NCBI RefSeq assembly: GCF_039545035.1
Contig: NZ_BAABRO010000010.1
Location: forward strand, 238,917-302,916
Direction of reading: 5' to 3'
Source: Novipirellula caenicola
GTDB taxonomy: Bacteria; Planctomycetota; Planctomycetia; Pirellulales; Pirellulaceae
DNA length: 64,000 nucleotides
Under the pieces are notes generated by a model that was not told where the DNA came from, searched no databases, and worked only from the letters and a program-made list of their open reading frames with translations. Positions 1 to 8,756 of the stretch are shown in pieces. A program made the position numbers and the translations under genes. How positions within the stretch are numbered: position 1 is the stretch's first letter; every line of letters starts with the position of its first letter.

Positions 1-619
1 GAAAGTGTCGTGCCTGTCCGATCGCAACGAGTGCTGGAATCGCATAGCTGACCACCGGCATCTGCAGGACGCGGTACATCGACTGCGGAAATACTGCCGC
101 CTCGAACGGCAAACGGGGAACGTCGTCCCACGAAACCAGACCCGCAATCGCCATGTTCGCTAAAATCGGAACGACAAACGTTTTGTCTTTGCCGTAGCGT
201 CGACGTAGCCCCTCGATCTGTCCTTCGGATTTAATGTAGGACTTCAGCGCCGCAAGTTGGTCCGAATCGAGCCCCACCGATTTGCTTTGCGTCGCTAGCG
301 TCGACGCGGCCAAAACCAGATAGCTGGTCGCAATATTGGAATGGCTGCGATCGGTGTCACCGAATCCGCCGTCGGCGTTTTGCTGCTGCCCGAGGTACTG
401 CATCCCGCACACGATCTGGTCTTCGATCGCAGATGCATTGGCAATTCCGGTCGGAGCATGAATCAGGGTTGCCGACAACGCGCTAACCGCCGTCGCGGTG
501 CTCAACGCGGAAGCCGACAGTTCACCGACCCAGTGTCCGTCGGCGGTTCGCTGCTCTAAAAGCTCGCTGCGCAGTTGGTCCAGCGTGTTGCGGACACGTT
601 GGCGAAGATTCGATTCCAT
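1..619 (-). CDS. Squalene/hopene-cyclase-like terpene cyclase repeat protein (5' part, cut by window edge)
   Basis: On the minus strand an open frame starts at ATG 619 and runs off the left edge, giving about 206 N-terminal residues. The start reads MESNLRQRVRNTLDQL, followed by LLEQRTADGHWVGELS and later QQNADGGFGDTDRS. The Q..DG.W and Q..DGGFG patterns are typical of the alpha/alpha-barrel repeats of squalene-hopene cyclases and related prenyltransferase-repeat proteins. The family usually has about 600-700 residues, so two thirds of the gene, including the catalytic DxDD region, lies outside. Hopanoid or related polycyclic lipid synthesis in the membrane is the likely role, but a non-cyclase member of the repeat family cannot be excluded. 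It points the same way as the O-antigen-ligase-like gene, 66 bp away. Confidence 0.75.
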   Translation of the reverse strand, partial: MESNLRQRVRNTLDQLRSELLEQRTADGHWVGELSASALSTATAVSALSATLIHAPTGIANASAIEDQIVCGMQYLGQQQNADGGFGDTDRSHSNIATSYLVLAASTLATQSKSVGLDSDQLAALKSYIKSEGQIEGLRRRYGKDKTFVVPILANMAIAGLVSWDDVPRLPFEAAVFPQSMYRVLQMPVVSYAIPALVAIGQARHF

Positions 620-685
620 GAAGCTTGTCGGTGGGCGTGAACAGGAGGGTGCAGGGAACCGCATCCTACACGCTAGTGGCGATTT

Positions 686-2101
686 TTACTGCGCCACTGC
701 GCCGGACGGTGCTACCGAAACAACGGAAAAGTTGTCTAGCGGCATAGGTCGCTCGACGCGGCGGGTGACCACGCCACGTTCATAGAGTGTGACCGCCAAT
801 CCGGCCGCAAAAAACAGGAACATATTGACCATCGGGATGATCGTGACGTCTTGGAACATGCCGTTACAGAAATAGGCGGCAAACACCCCCAACCACAACA
901 ATCCCCCACAACGTATGGCGACCGAATGGCCTTCGTTGCGTGCCAGATTCCAAGCCATGCTGGTGATCGAAATCAACATCACGGACAGCATCGACAAACC
1001 AATTAACCCCGAGTCGACTAGCATCGCCAAGAACACGTTGTGCTGGGCATACGGCCGCGCGTCCTCCAGTGGCATGTCGTAACTGCGAATGCTGTGGTAC
1101 TTGCCCGAGTGCGCAAAGTAGTGCCCAAAACCATGACCAGTGATCGGCCGATCTTTAAACATTTCCCAAGCGACCACCGCCAGCAAGGGACGCAGTTGAA
1201 TCGATTTTTCGGCATCGGCGGACGTTAGGTTTTTGTCACGTTTCATTCGTAGCAATTGGTCCTTTAACCCCAGCACTCCTGCGCCGCCAATCAGCACCGC
1301 CGTGGCGAGTCCGAGGACACGAACCCAACGTGGCGAAAAGATCAGCGCAACCACCGCAATCGTGGCGATCGCTCCCATCCACGCACTTCGTGTTAATGTG
1401 CAATAGACGCCTAAAACCAACAGCATGCACAGCAGCAGATAGAAAACTCGCATGCGAAACGTCGACCGGATCACACCCAGCACAGCAATCGCCAACGCGC
1501 CGCACATCACAATCCCGTTGCCAGAGGGATTAAGCAGCGGACCACGACCGCGGCCGAAAAATTCCCAATTAGTGGGATCAACGATGTAAGTTGGAAAAAC
1601 AAGGGCATGCAGCCCCGAGACTTCAAAGAGCGCCATGACCGCCAGATAACAACCGAGCGTCAATAGCACTCGATAGGCCCACTGTAGATCAGACTCTTTG
1701 ACCTCACTAATGCGAGCGATCACATACAACCCAAGTGGCATCGCGATGCAGAACAACCACTTGGCAATCGGCGGCGGTTCGTTTGCCGGATTGGCTCCGC
1801 CGATCATCACGCTGACCAACAACCACACCGTGATTGCAGCGACGGCCGCGTCGACGCGGTTGAGCTGTGGAATTCGAAGCTCGCCCATCCGCCACTGAAT
1901 GGCCACCAACCCAAACATTGCGATCCACAACAATCGATCCAGGCTAAGTTGAATGGGGCCATTGATCGCAAAAAACGATGGTCCTAATACCGTGCCGATC
2001 ACCAGCACGAGGGTCGCCATTTGAAACGTCCGCCCCGCATGAATCAGGGGAATCAACCAAACGATCGCTGCAAGTGCGAATAAGACAACGAGAAGCATCA
2101 T
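686..2101 (-). CDS. O-antigen ligase family (Wzy_C) membrane protein
   Basis: A 471-residue polytopic membrane protein with about ten to twelve hydrophobic segments. In the second half a large hydrophilic loop contains WEMFKDRPITGHGFGHYF, the G-x-G-rich signature seen in Wzy_C/O-antigen ligase (WaaL, Wzy) proteins, followed by AQHNVFLAMLVDSGLIGL, also typical of that family. Such proteins polymerise or ligate undecaprenyl-linked glycans at the periplasmic face of the cytoplasmic membrane. The gene follows the acyltransferase stop by 14 bp, so the two are probably one transcript for exopolysaccharide synthesis. Two ATG codons are adjacent (2101 and 2098). Which glycan is handled cannot be told. 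Confidence 0.85.
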   Translation of the reverse strand: MMLLVVLFALAAIVWLIPLIHAGRTFQMATLVLVIGTVLGPSFFAINGPIQLSLDRLLWIAMFGLVAIQWRMGELRIPQLNRVDAAVAAITVWLLVSVMIGGANPANEPPPIAKWLFCIAMPLGLYVIARISEVKESDLQWAYRVLLTLGCYLAVMALFEVSGLHALVFPTYIVDPTNWEFFGRGRGPLLNPSGNGIVMCGALAIAVLGVIRSTFRMRVFYLLLCMLLVLGVYCTLTRSAWMGAIATIAVVALIFSPRWVRVLGLATAVLIGGAGVLGLKDQLLRMKRDKNLTSADAEKSIQLRPLLAVVAWEMFKDRPITGHGFGHYFAHSGKYHSIRSYDMPLEDARPYAQHNVFLAMLVDSGLIGLSMLSVMLISITSMAWNLARNEGHSVAIRCGGLLWLGVFAAYFCNGMFQDVTIIPMVNMFLFFAAGLAVTLYERGVVTRRVERPMPLDNFSVVSVAPSGAVAQ

Positions 2102-2115
2102 GATAAAGGATTGCC

Positions 2116-3267
2116 TTAGCGAGTCGTTGCGGCCGAGGAGGAGGGATCCACAGAATAGACCGGGCGTCGGACCTCAGCTCCGGTAAGCTTGATCGCCGAA
2201 TCGGGAGTCCTACCGCCTGTCACCAACGCGATCACACGTGGAGTGAAACGATTCATCAGCATGGCGGCGGCGAAACAACCGGCCGTCACCCCCGGGGCAA
2301 GTACCCAGAACCAAACTCCTTTGTCCAACATTGTTCCTATGATCCGTTCCAACACCGCACGCAGCGGAAACTCGTGTATCAAATAAACAAAAAACGCCGC
2401 GCCCGACAATCGAACCAACGCAGGGTGGCGAAGTTTCCATGCGACCATCCAAATCGAGAAACAGCCGCAGAGGATCGACGCCTTATGAAGCAGTAAACTT
2501 TCGACGCTGTAGTCGGTGGTGTACCAACAATCAAAATCAGGTCGCAGCATGATGCGAGCGATGATCAAGTCGATCCAAACGATGACGAAACCTAGCACCG
2601 TTGGTGTGCTCAGTCGACCGAGCCGATCGAGTGCCTCGCTGTGTTGATTCGCTTCACAGCCAACGCAAAAGAAGAACAGCGTTTCGGTATGTAACAGGTA
2701 CCATCCATGGACGAGCGGAAACGGCTGATAATGACTCAGCCACAGCAACCCGACTCCCCACAGTCCTGCAGAGGAAGGCAGGCGAACGATTTGGCGGATC
2801 ACCGGTGCCGCAATGATCAGCACCATCAAATCGCGTAAAAACCACAATTGTTCGGCTGGCGGCCGTAGCAGCCACGTAGCCAGCAGATTCAAGGTCGACA
2901 TTTCGCCGATGGACTTGCCATCCGCAAGCCGCGAGACCAGCCAAATGGCGGTGGCGAAGCCGCCAAACACCAAATAAGGCAGCAGTACACTGCGACAGCG
3001 CTGACGAATTTTTCGTAGGTAACATCCGAGCGACCCGTCATCGCTGCGAAAATAAAAGAATCCGGCAGCAAACGCAAACATCGGAACTGCAAACCGAGCA
3101 ACACCCCCAATTAAAAATTCTTGGACGAGCTGATTGGTCGAAGCCGCTTCCAGCGATGCGGAAATGGGTGCCGCTGACTGATAATGGATTGCTACAACGA
3201 AGACCGTCGCCAATAAGGCAACGACTTGATATGTCTGTTTGGTTTCGGCGGACAGCTCGGTTCGCAC
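2116..3267 (-). CDS. Acyltransferase 3 family membrane protein
   Basis: A 383-residue polytopic membrane protein with about ten hydrophobic segments; the first is followed by FAAGFFYFRSDDG and later LWFLRDLMVLIIAAP, both characteristic of the acyltransferase 3 (OafA/NodX/OpgC-like) family. These enzymes move acyl groups such as acetyl or succinyl onto exported sugars. The frame starts with GTG at 3267. The next gene, O-antigen-ligase-like, begins 14 bp after its stop, suggesting joint action on a surface polysaccharide. The substrate is unknown. Confidence 0.8.
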   Translation of the reverse strand: MRTELSAETKQTYQVVALLATVFVVAIHYQSAAPISASLEAASTNQLVQEFLIGGVARFAVPMFAFAAGFFYFRSDDGSLGCYLRKIRQRCRSVLLPYLVFGGFATAIWLVSRLADGKSIGEMSTLNLLATWLLRPPAEQLWFLRDLMVLIIAAPVIRQIVRLPSSAGLWGVGLLWLSHYQPFPLVHGWYLLHTETLFFFCVGCEANQHSEALDRLGRLSTPTVLGFVIVWIDLIIARIMLRPDFDCWYTTDYSVESLLLHKASILCGCFSIWMVAWKLRHPALVRLSGAAFFVYLIHEFPLRAVLERIIGTMLDKGVWFWVLAPGVTAGCFAAAMLMNRFTPRVIALVTGGRTPDSAIKLTGAEVRRPVYSVDPSSSAATTR

Positions 3268-3624
3268 GTTTCAGGTTCCGGTCGTAACAGTTTCATCGAT
3301 TGCAGGGCTGTGATTCATGCGAAGCACGCCATCATCGATGGTGCACTCACACGCACGCTCGCTGAAACATAGTTTACGGTTGATCGCAAACCAGAATTTC
3401 TCGGCACAGAGCCCGAGATTTGTGATCGCGCGGAATCACGTGGTGAACGGTTTGTTGATTTAAAGAGCCGCGACGCGTCAGCGGCCGGGTCCCACGCACG
3501 CCCCGGTGCCTCGCGGCCCACGGCTCACCGTTTCGAGTTGCGTTTGGACTAAATCAGCAGCCCGCGACCAGGTTTCGCTACATAGTAGATTGAGTTCGAG
3601 CAGAGCAGTACAAGAACGTCCTTG
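3268..3624. other. Intergenic region with a GC-rich repeat core
   Basis: No convincing gene is seen between the acyltransferase start and the rex stop. The stretch holds an inverted copy of the GC-rich repeat described at 63529-63591, preceded by TTTGTTGATTTAAAG, which resembles the terminal sequence of the same family. The short open frames here are not supported by any recognisable protein. Confidence 0.6.
3465..3526 (-). repeat. GC-rich dispersed repeat core, copy 1 (inverted)
   Basis: The bases from GAGCCGCGACGCGTC to GGCCCACGGCTC are the reverse complement of the core found at 59728, 63529 and 63753. The shared blocks are GAGCCGTGGGCC, GGCACCGGG, GGGACCCGGCCGCTGACG and CGTCGCGGCTC. The two ends (GAGCCG and CGGCTC) are complementary to each other, so each core can fold as a hairpin. 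Confidence 0.75.
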
Positions 3625-4284
3625 CTACATCACGCTTTGCACGGCAAATGCCAACCGCTGCAGCTCACTCGCCAAATCCACGTTGACGACTGCGATACGT
3701 GGTGGCAGTTTTAAGGTCGTCGGTGCAAAGTTTAGAATTCCCGAAACGCCTAGCTTGACCAGCAGCGTTGCCACTTCGGCTGCGTTATCGGCCGGCACCG
3801 CTAGGATTGCCAAACTCGGTGGTGCCGCTGTTACTACGCGTTCGAGCTCCTTTGCATCAAGCACTCGTACCCCACCAATGGTTGAACCGATTCGGGATGG
3901 ATCGATATCAAACGCAGCGGTTAATTTGAACCCAAGTCGGCTAAACCCACGATATCTCAGCAACGCGTCGCCGAGCGAGCCGACCCCGACCAATACCACT
4001 TCCCATTGCCGGCCCGATCCGAGCACCTGCCCGATCCGCTCGATCAACGCATCGACCGAATAGCCCACACCTCGTTGCCCGATCGTGCCAAGGGCACTCA
4101 GATCACGCCGCACCACCGGCGACGACACATTCACCAGCTTGCCCAATTCTTTGCTGTTGATCGTGGTGGTCTTTGAATCGCGAAGTCGATAGAGCTCACG
4201 AAAATAAAGGCTCAACCGCCCTACCGCCGGCTGCGGAATCTGTGTTGGAACGTCGTTTGCATGATCTGGTGTTGGTTCAGTCAA
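3625..4284 (-). CDS. rex: Redox-sensing transcriptional repressor Rex
   Basis: A 219-residue protein, the normal length for Rex. The N-terminal winged helix contains LYFRELYRLRD and INSKELGKLVNVSSPVVRRDL with the Rex-typical SxxVRRDLS and GQRGVGYSVDALI. The Rossmann domain follows with VVLVGVGSLGDALLRY (NADH-binding GxGxxG) and AFDIDPSRIG. Rex senses the NADH/NAD+ ratio and represses respiratory and fermentation genes. The start is TTG at 4284, chosen because GAAGGA lies at a good distance upstream; the nearby ATG at 4292 is out of frame. A long symmetrical hairpin lies 65-108 bp upstream. No classic TTGTGA-N6-TCACAA operator was found there. Confidence 0.93.
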   Translation of the reverse strand: MTEPTPDHANDVPTQIPQPAVGRLSLYFRELYRLRDSKTTTINSKELGKLVNVSSPVVRRDLSALGTIGQRGVGYSVDALIERIGQVLGSGRQWEVVLVGVGSLGDALLRYRGFSRLGFKLTAAFDIDPSRIGSTIGGVRVLDAKELERVVTAAPPSLAILAVPADNAAEVATLLVKLGVSGILNFAPTTLKLPPRIAVVNVDLASELQRLAFAVQSVM

Positions 4285-4348
4285 GCGGTCATTCCTTCAA
4301 AGGAAAGGCCTCGAATTTACATAAGATTCGACAGCGTTTGCGAGCGTT

Positions 4349-4392
4349 GTCACGACATTCGGCTTTGGGAAACCAAAGTGCAATGTCATGAC
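4349..4392. promoter_or_regulatory. Symmetrical hairpin with GAAA tetraloop between rex and the BON-like gene
   Basis: Three nested perfect stems: GTCA/TGAC, GACATT/AATGTC and CTTTGG/CCAAAG, separated by a 1x1 mismatch and a 3x3 internal loop, closed by a GAAA tetraloop. The result is a 44-nt dyad with 16 paired positions in the divergent spacer. It could be a protein-binding dyad or an RNA structure in the rex leader. Confidence 0.5.
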
Positions 4393-4565
4393 GACAATCA
4401 AAAGTGTAGCTTCTCGCCCGCAAGGAAGTTTGCGGGAAAATTCGAGAATTCTTGAGCTTGGAACTTAATGATAACGAAACTTTAAAACAGACACATTTTT
4501 TTAGTCACATTCTTGCGTCATTTCCCGCTTACTCATGGTAGTGACCTACCCAGAACCGGGAATTC

Positions 4566-4570
4566 GGAGG
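4566..4570 (+). promoter_or_regulatory. Ribosome binding site GGAGG that fixes the start of the BON-like gene
   Basis: A perfect GGAGG ends 8 nt before ATG 4579. The frame is open upstream to 4513, but this site makes 4579 the convincing start. Strong sites of this kind are uncommon in this window. Confidence 0.7.
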
Positions 4571-4578
4571 CAAATAAG

Positions 4579-4818
4579 ATGTATGCAATCAACAACACAG
4601 AATCGAACATAAAGCGGACGCTTGACCGGATTCAGTCGATGTTCCGGCTGAATGACCGTTTACGCCGCTACTTGGCTTCATTGGAAATCTCGTTCGAGAA
4701 TCGATCCGTCGTGCTTCGCGGCAAGTTGCCTTCGGACGAACTCCGCGGAGAACTGGTACCCACGATTCGGCAGGCCGGCATCCTCTGTCAAGTTTGTAAC
4801 GAAGTGCAAGTGAGTTAG
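4579..4818 (+). CDS. Small BON-like domain protein
   Basis: 79 residues starting MYAINNTESNIKRTLDRI. The pattern of two short helices, then ISFENRSVVLRGKLPSDEL and a final helix and strand ending VCNEVQVS resembles a single BON domain (the V.L.G.V.s motif), though no phospholipid-binding role can be shown. No signal peptide is visible. It is divergent from rex and followed by a hairpin terminator. Function unknown; the fold assignment is tentative. Confidence 0.7.
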   Translation: MYAINNTESNIKRTLDRIQSMFRLNDRLRRYLASLEISFENRSVVLRGKLPSDELRGELVPTIRQAGILCQVCNEVQVS

Positions 4819-4832
4819 CGAACGCTCAGTCG

Positions 4833-4863
4833 ACGCTGGCACTTACACCATCGGTGCCAGCGT
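4833..4863 (+). terminator. Hairpin terminator after the BON-like gene
   Basis: A perfect 10-bp stem, ACGCTGGCAC with GTGCCAGCGT, and an 11-nt loop, starting 14 bp after the stop codon. The following T-tract is weak, so termination is inferred from position and stem strength. Confidence 0.55.
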
Positions 4864-4975
4864 TCCATTTAGACCGCGATCTTATTCGCGTCGAAGACCG
4901 CGACCGGGTGTAATCGGCGACTCCTTATCTTCGCGGTCGACTTACGTCTTGCTCTGGGTTGCTAGAACGAACCCC

Positions 4976-6247
4976 TCACCCGCCACGATTGGATTGCCAC
5001 AATCCGAGTGATGGGTTTTGAATGAAGTAGAATTCGCTGCCGTCTTCGTCCGTGTGGAAACCGTTCTGCAACGTGTCGACATCATAGCGACGCATCAATT
5101 CGGGCAAATTGCCTGGGGTGTAACCGACCGATCGGATTTCTTCATCCGATAAATGCCCGGCCCCATAGACCACCTCGAAACGATTTTCGGGTGAACCATG
5201 AATCAAGTGGGCAGCGGCCGAAAGATTAGCAGCCAGGTCTTCGTTCTCGGCCACCAAACGAATGACCTCTTCTCGCGTGCGATATCCGTATTTTCGAATC
5301 AGATGATCAATCTGTTCGTCTTCGCCGAATTCTTCGACTGCAGGGCCAAGTACAGTCAATCGTCCACCATCGGCAATAGCCAATCGAGTCCGATAGATCG
5401 CCTTGTTGCCCAACCAAGTGCTTTTGAATTCGTTCGGATCCAAATAGGCGACCACATGTTTGGGGGCCTCGGGAATCATCGTGATGTTGACTTGGCTTGC
5501 CAACTCTGCGGCTTGAAAGAACGTTTCGTGATCATCGCCGATGAAAAGACCGCGGGTGTGCAAACTGCGGTCAGGCATTTGTTCGATCACCGTCAACGCG
5601 TAAACCAGTGGCAGGTTTTTGCAGAAATGATCGGAGGCGTAATTTAGAATCTGACGCAGCGGCGTGTTGGCTTGTCCGAGCGTCTGTTCGATTCCGTAGA
5701 CCGCACTTAGATAATGGCTTTCGTTGATGCCATCTTTGCCTCCGGTGCCGACGAAGACGTTCTTGTTGTAATTCGCCATCCCGATCACTTCATGCGGCAC
5801 GACTTGGCCGAGCGAGAAGATCAAATCGTGACCTCCATCGCGTAGCAGTTGGTTGACCTGAGCTTCCCAAGGACGGTCATACATGCCACCAGTGACCTCG
5901 GAAACAAATTCCGAGGGAACCGTGCCCAGCCGAACAACATCGTCACGCCACAGATGGGGCCGGAACAGATCATGCGGCACGCCGGGGAACATGTGATTCA
6001 ATTTGTCCGCCTTCATCGGCGAATGCGTCCCCAAAGCGGGCATGATGTCCTTGACGCGGTCCCCGAGAATCTCGTGGCATAGCACGGTTAGCTCACCGGC
6101 GCGGCTGAACAGCCGTGTGTGGTCGGGCGGCAACAACAGAGCCCGCTCGGGCGTTCCAATCGCCGAAAACGTCTGCAAAAGTGCATTGCGAAGGTCTTCG
6201 CTGGTTAGCGAACTGTCTTTTGAGCCAGTGGCGAAAAATGTGGTCAT
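4976..6247 (-). CDS. Lactate racemase (LarA, DUF2088) family protein
   Basis: 423 residues, the usual LarA length. Family landmarks are LLPPDHTR near residue 40, PALGTHSPM near 70, and GQVVPHEVIGMANYNKN followed by VFVGTGGKDGINESH in the middle, with conserved His and Lys residues at positions where LarA binds its nickel-pincer cofactor. LarA enzymes racemise or epimerise 2-hydroxy acids. No larB, larC or larE cofactor genes are nearby, so cofactor supply must come from elsewhere if the protein is active. It diverges from a secreted sialidase-like gene, which may hint at a sugar-acid substrate; that is only inference. Confidence 0.85.
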   Translation of the reverse strand: MTTFFATGSKDSSLTSEDLRNALLQTFSAIGTPERALLLPPDHTRLFSRAGELTVLCHEILGDRVKDIMPALGTHSPMKADKLNHMFPGVPHDLFRPHLWRDDVVRLGTVPSEFVSEVTGGMYDRPWEAQVNQLLRDGGHDLIFSLGQVVPHEVIGMANYNKNVFVGTGGKDGINESHYLSAVYGIEQTLGQANTPLRQILNYASDHFCKNLPLVYALTVIEQMPDRSLHTRGLFIGDDHETFFQAAELASQVNITMIPEAPKHVVAYLDPNEFKSTWLGNKAIYRTRLAIADGGRLTVLGPAVEEFGEDEQIDHLIRKYGYRTREEVIRLVAENEDLAANLSAAAHLIHGSPENRFEVVYGAGHLSDEEIRSVGYTPGNLPELMRRYDVDTLQNGFHTDEDGSEFYFIQNPSLGLWQSNRGG

Positions 6248-6730
6248 TTGTGTTTGGCGACAAGAGTTTTGCGAAACGGAAAAAAGTCAGTTGGCCGCAA
6301 CCGCTTGACCGGTAAATTACCACGCCGCTGCTGGTCGACAAGTCGTGCAGCCAGCGAGGCTGGCATTCTGCTAAGAAATTTGCCCCGCTCGGCCAAAAGA
6401 ACCGCAGGCGATTTTCCGGTCGCACAGCACGCTTCCAATTCTCGACAACGTAGGAAGCTGCGTCATATCTAGAGAAAACTTATCTAGCGAAACGCCGCAA
6501 TCCTAATGTCATCGACCATGTTAGCGGTGCGGTGAAGCATTAGACTGGTGAACTCGGTGGCTTCACCGCGACGAAAACGCTCTCCCCCCTTCGCACCTGT
6601 ATATTGAAGTTGCGCTACTGCCGTTTTTCCCGGCAAATCACTACTTCAAAACAGCCGAAACGCCTTCGCACCTGCCACGAAGATTCGCTCCTACGTTACC
6701 TTCCCTCCTTTCATTGTAGAGTAGCCCACC
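6248..6730. other. Divergent intergenic region
   Basis: About 480 bp between the LarA-family gene and the sialidase-like gene, presumably holding both promoters. No gene is visible. The last 35 bp before the sialidase start are pyrimidine-rich (TTACCTTCCCTCCTTTC) and contain no Shine-Dalgarno sequence. Confidence 0.5.
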
Positions 6731-7756
6731 ATGAACCGTGTCCTCCCGATCCTTGCGTTCGCTCTGTTTCCCATCGTCGTCAATGCAGCCGATAACGCGA
6801 TTGCTACGAATGATTCGCGTAGCAATCCAAGTGAGAATCAAGGTGAACTGGTCCTGGTCGATGTCCAACGAATTTGGAACGCCGCACCCCATAACGCATT
6901 CACTGACTTGGTCCGGTTCAAGGATCGGTGGTACTGCGTGTTCCGCGAAGGGTCGGCGCACGTTTCGCCGGACGGGGCCCTGCGTGTGCTGACGTCCGAC
7001 GAAGGCGTCCATTGGGAATCGGCGGCGCTGGTGACCTCCGATGATTCCGATCTGCGTGATGCCAAAATCACCGTCACGCCAGACAACCGTCTGATGTTGG
7101 CCGGTGCCGAAGCGATCGAAACGCCCAATGGGCGGCATCATCAATCGCTGGTTTGGTTTTCTGACGACGGACGCACCTGGAGCGAGAAACAGAAGATCGG
7201 AACGTTCGACAACTGGCTCTGGAGAATCTCTTGGCACGATAGCAAGGCTTACGGATTCGGTTACGGCACCGGAGCAAACCAAGGCCAACTGAGTTTTTAT
7301 CGTAGTGATGATGGCAAGGATTTCGACGCGTTGATCAAACAGGTGGACGCGGGCGGGACCTATCCCAATGAATCTTCGCTCATCTTTTTGCCCGATGACA
7401 CCGCCTACTGTCTGTTGCGTCAAGACGGCACGCCCAACACCGGACTCCTCGGCACTTCGCAGCCGCCGTACACTGAGTGGGACTGGCAAAGTCTCGACCG
7501 ACGCATCGGAGGCCCCGATATGATGCAGCTGCCTGACGGCCGAATCATCGCTTGCGTGCGGTTGTACGACAACAAAGTTCGCACTTCGCTCTGCTGGCTC
7601 GACCCAACCACAGCAAAATTGACCGAGGCGATCGCCCTACCCTCGGGCGGCGACACCAGTTACGCAGGTATGGTCTGGCACGACGATCACCTGTGGGTCA
7701 GCTACTACTCGTCGCATGAAGGCAAAACGAGTATCTACCTCGCCAAGCTCCGCTAA
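6731..7756 (+). CDS. Secreted sialidase-like (exo-alpha-sialidase superfamily) beta-propeller protein
   Basis: 341 residues with a clear signal peptide (MNRVLPILAFALFPIVVNA). The body repeats Asp-box-like strands such as SPDGALRVLTSDEGVHWES, WFSDDGRTWSEKQ and YRSDDGKDFDA, spaced as in six-bladed sialidase propellers, and an FREGSAH motif near the N-terminus as in family members. Catalytic Arg triad positions cannot be assigned by eye. A role in breaking down or binding host or algal glycans in the periplasm is likely. The gene ends inside the left arm of a strong terminator. Confidence 0.8.
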   Translation: MNRVLPILAFALFPIVVNAADNAIATNDSRSNPSENQGELVLVDVQRIWNAAPHNAFTDLVRFKDRWYCVFREGSAHVSPDGALRVLTSDEGVHWESAALVTSDDSDLRDAKITVTPDNRLMLAGAEAIETPNGRHHQSLVWFSDDGRTWSEKQKIGTFDNWLWRISWHDSKAYGFGYGTGANQGQLSFYRSDDGKDFDALIKQVDAGGTYPNESSLIFLPDDTAYCLLRQDGTPNTGLLGTSQPPYTEWDWQSLDRRIGGPDMMQLPDGRIIACVRLYDNKVRTSLCWLDPTTAKLTEAIALPSGGDTSYAGMVWHDDHLWVSYYSSHEGKTSIYLAKLR

Positions 7757-7792
7757 AAAGGTGTCGGACCGTTTTCTGCCCGACACCTTTTT
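7755..7792. terminator. Bidirectional rho-independent terminator
   Basis: A perfect 13-bp stem, AAAAAGGTGTCGG (7755-7767) with CCGACACCTTTTT (7780-7792), and a 12-nt loop. T-tracts are present on both strands, so it can end the sialidase gene (its stop overlaps the left arm) and also minus-strand reading from the truncated Gfo/Idh copy. Confidence 0.8.
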
Positions 7793-7826
7793 GTCGTCAA
7801 CGTCCGATTGGCCAGAGTGGTCAGCT

Positions 7827-8064
7827 CTACAGCCAGGCTGGTTCCCAGCCTTTACGGTACGGTTTGCTGATAAAGTGCTGGGCGTCCGCGTGGTTGCCGA
7901 TGCTCAGCGATTCGGCATCCCAATGCAGGCTTTGGCCAGGGAACCGGATACCGATCGTGCCAAGCAGCACAGTCTCGGTCAACGGTCCGGCGTAATCAAA
8001 GTGCGAAGTGGTTTCCCCCGCTCCGCGACAAGCGTCCGCCCACTGCGTGTAGTGAGGAACCTGA
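7827..8064 (-). pseudogene. C-terminal remnant of a Gfo/Idh/MocA oxidoreductase
   Basis: The minus strand encodes HYTQWADACRGAGETTSH and on to SKPYRKGWEPAWL, which matches the last 76 residues of the complete oxidoreductase at 10056-11399 with few changes. The N-terminal NAD-binding part is missing: directly upstream lies the 3' end of the marR gene, in a different frame. 7963-8055 is identical to 10192-10284. Both copies are followed by similar hairpin terminators, so the duplication included the terminator. A short protein reading through from the marR end is formally possible but has no start signal. Confidence 0.85.
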
Positions 8065-8073
8065 TCGATGGGG

Positions 8074-8571
8074 TCAGCCTGCGTTTGTTCCTTTGTTTTC
8101 CTTCGCTGTAACCGCGTTAGCAATTAGATCGAGCGACACGTCAAGATTCCTTCGTTCGGCCGGCGTCACCGCGTTTTCGATGAGGGACCTCAAATCTTCG
8201 GAACTGCGGCTGAGCCTCGTTGAAAGTCGTCTTCCCGCCGCTGTCAAATACACTCGCCTCGCGCGACCGTCGATTTTGCAACGCACTCGACGAATATACT
8301 CACGCTGCTCGAGCAACTTCAGCATCGCTGCCACCGTGTTTCCGTCCGACGCCATGCGGTCGCCGAGTTCCGACTGCGTGATTCCATCTTCCTCTGCCAG
8401 CAGCGACAGCAAAACAAATTGGTCCGCCGTTACGTTGAACGGAGCGAAATGGGATTGCGCCACCCGATGTATCGTCAGATAGGCTCGTCGAAGCCGCATT
8501 GGGATAGATTCTTCAAACGTCATTTGTGAACGATCGCTTTGGTGATCTCGTGCTTCGAGGATTGTTGTCAT
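8074..8571 (-). CDS. MarR family transcriptional regulator
   Basis: 165 residues. The central winged helix reads FNVTADQFVLLSLLAEEDG, ITQSELGDRMASDGNTVAAM and LLEQREYIRRVRC, the standard MarR helix-turn-helix and wing, with DGRARRVYLTAAGR after it. Proteins of this family bind as dimers to palindromes near their own gene. It is divergent from the OsmC-like gene, so control of that peroxide-type stress protein is a reasonable inference. Its 3' end abuts a truncated oxidoreductase, meaning the duplication endpoint lies at or very near its stop codon. Confidence 0.9.
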   Translation of the reverse strand: MTTILEARDHQSDRSQMTFEESIPMRLRRAYLTIHRVAQSHFAPFNVTADQFVLLSLLAEEDGITQSELGDRMASDGNTVAAMLKLLEQREYIRRVRCKIDGRARRVYLTAAGRRLSTRLSRSSEDLRSLIENAVTPAERRNLDVSLDLIANAVTAKENKGTNAG

Positions 8572-8756
8572 CGCTAAAAACGTAGCAGACCGTTACCACG
8601 CTCTCGCATCTTCTTCTTCGGTCGAGGCCGGCTAATGGCCCGCGATTTAGCGGTGCACACAAGGCTCGCGCTTCCCACTTAAAACATTACTACGGGCACG
8701 TACTAATAACAAGCCGATCACCTAACCGCTACTCGAATTCAAATCGGACCTCATCC

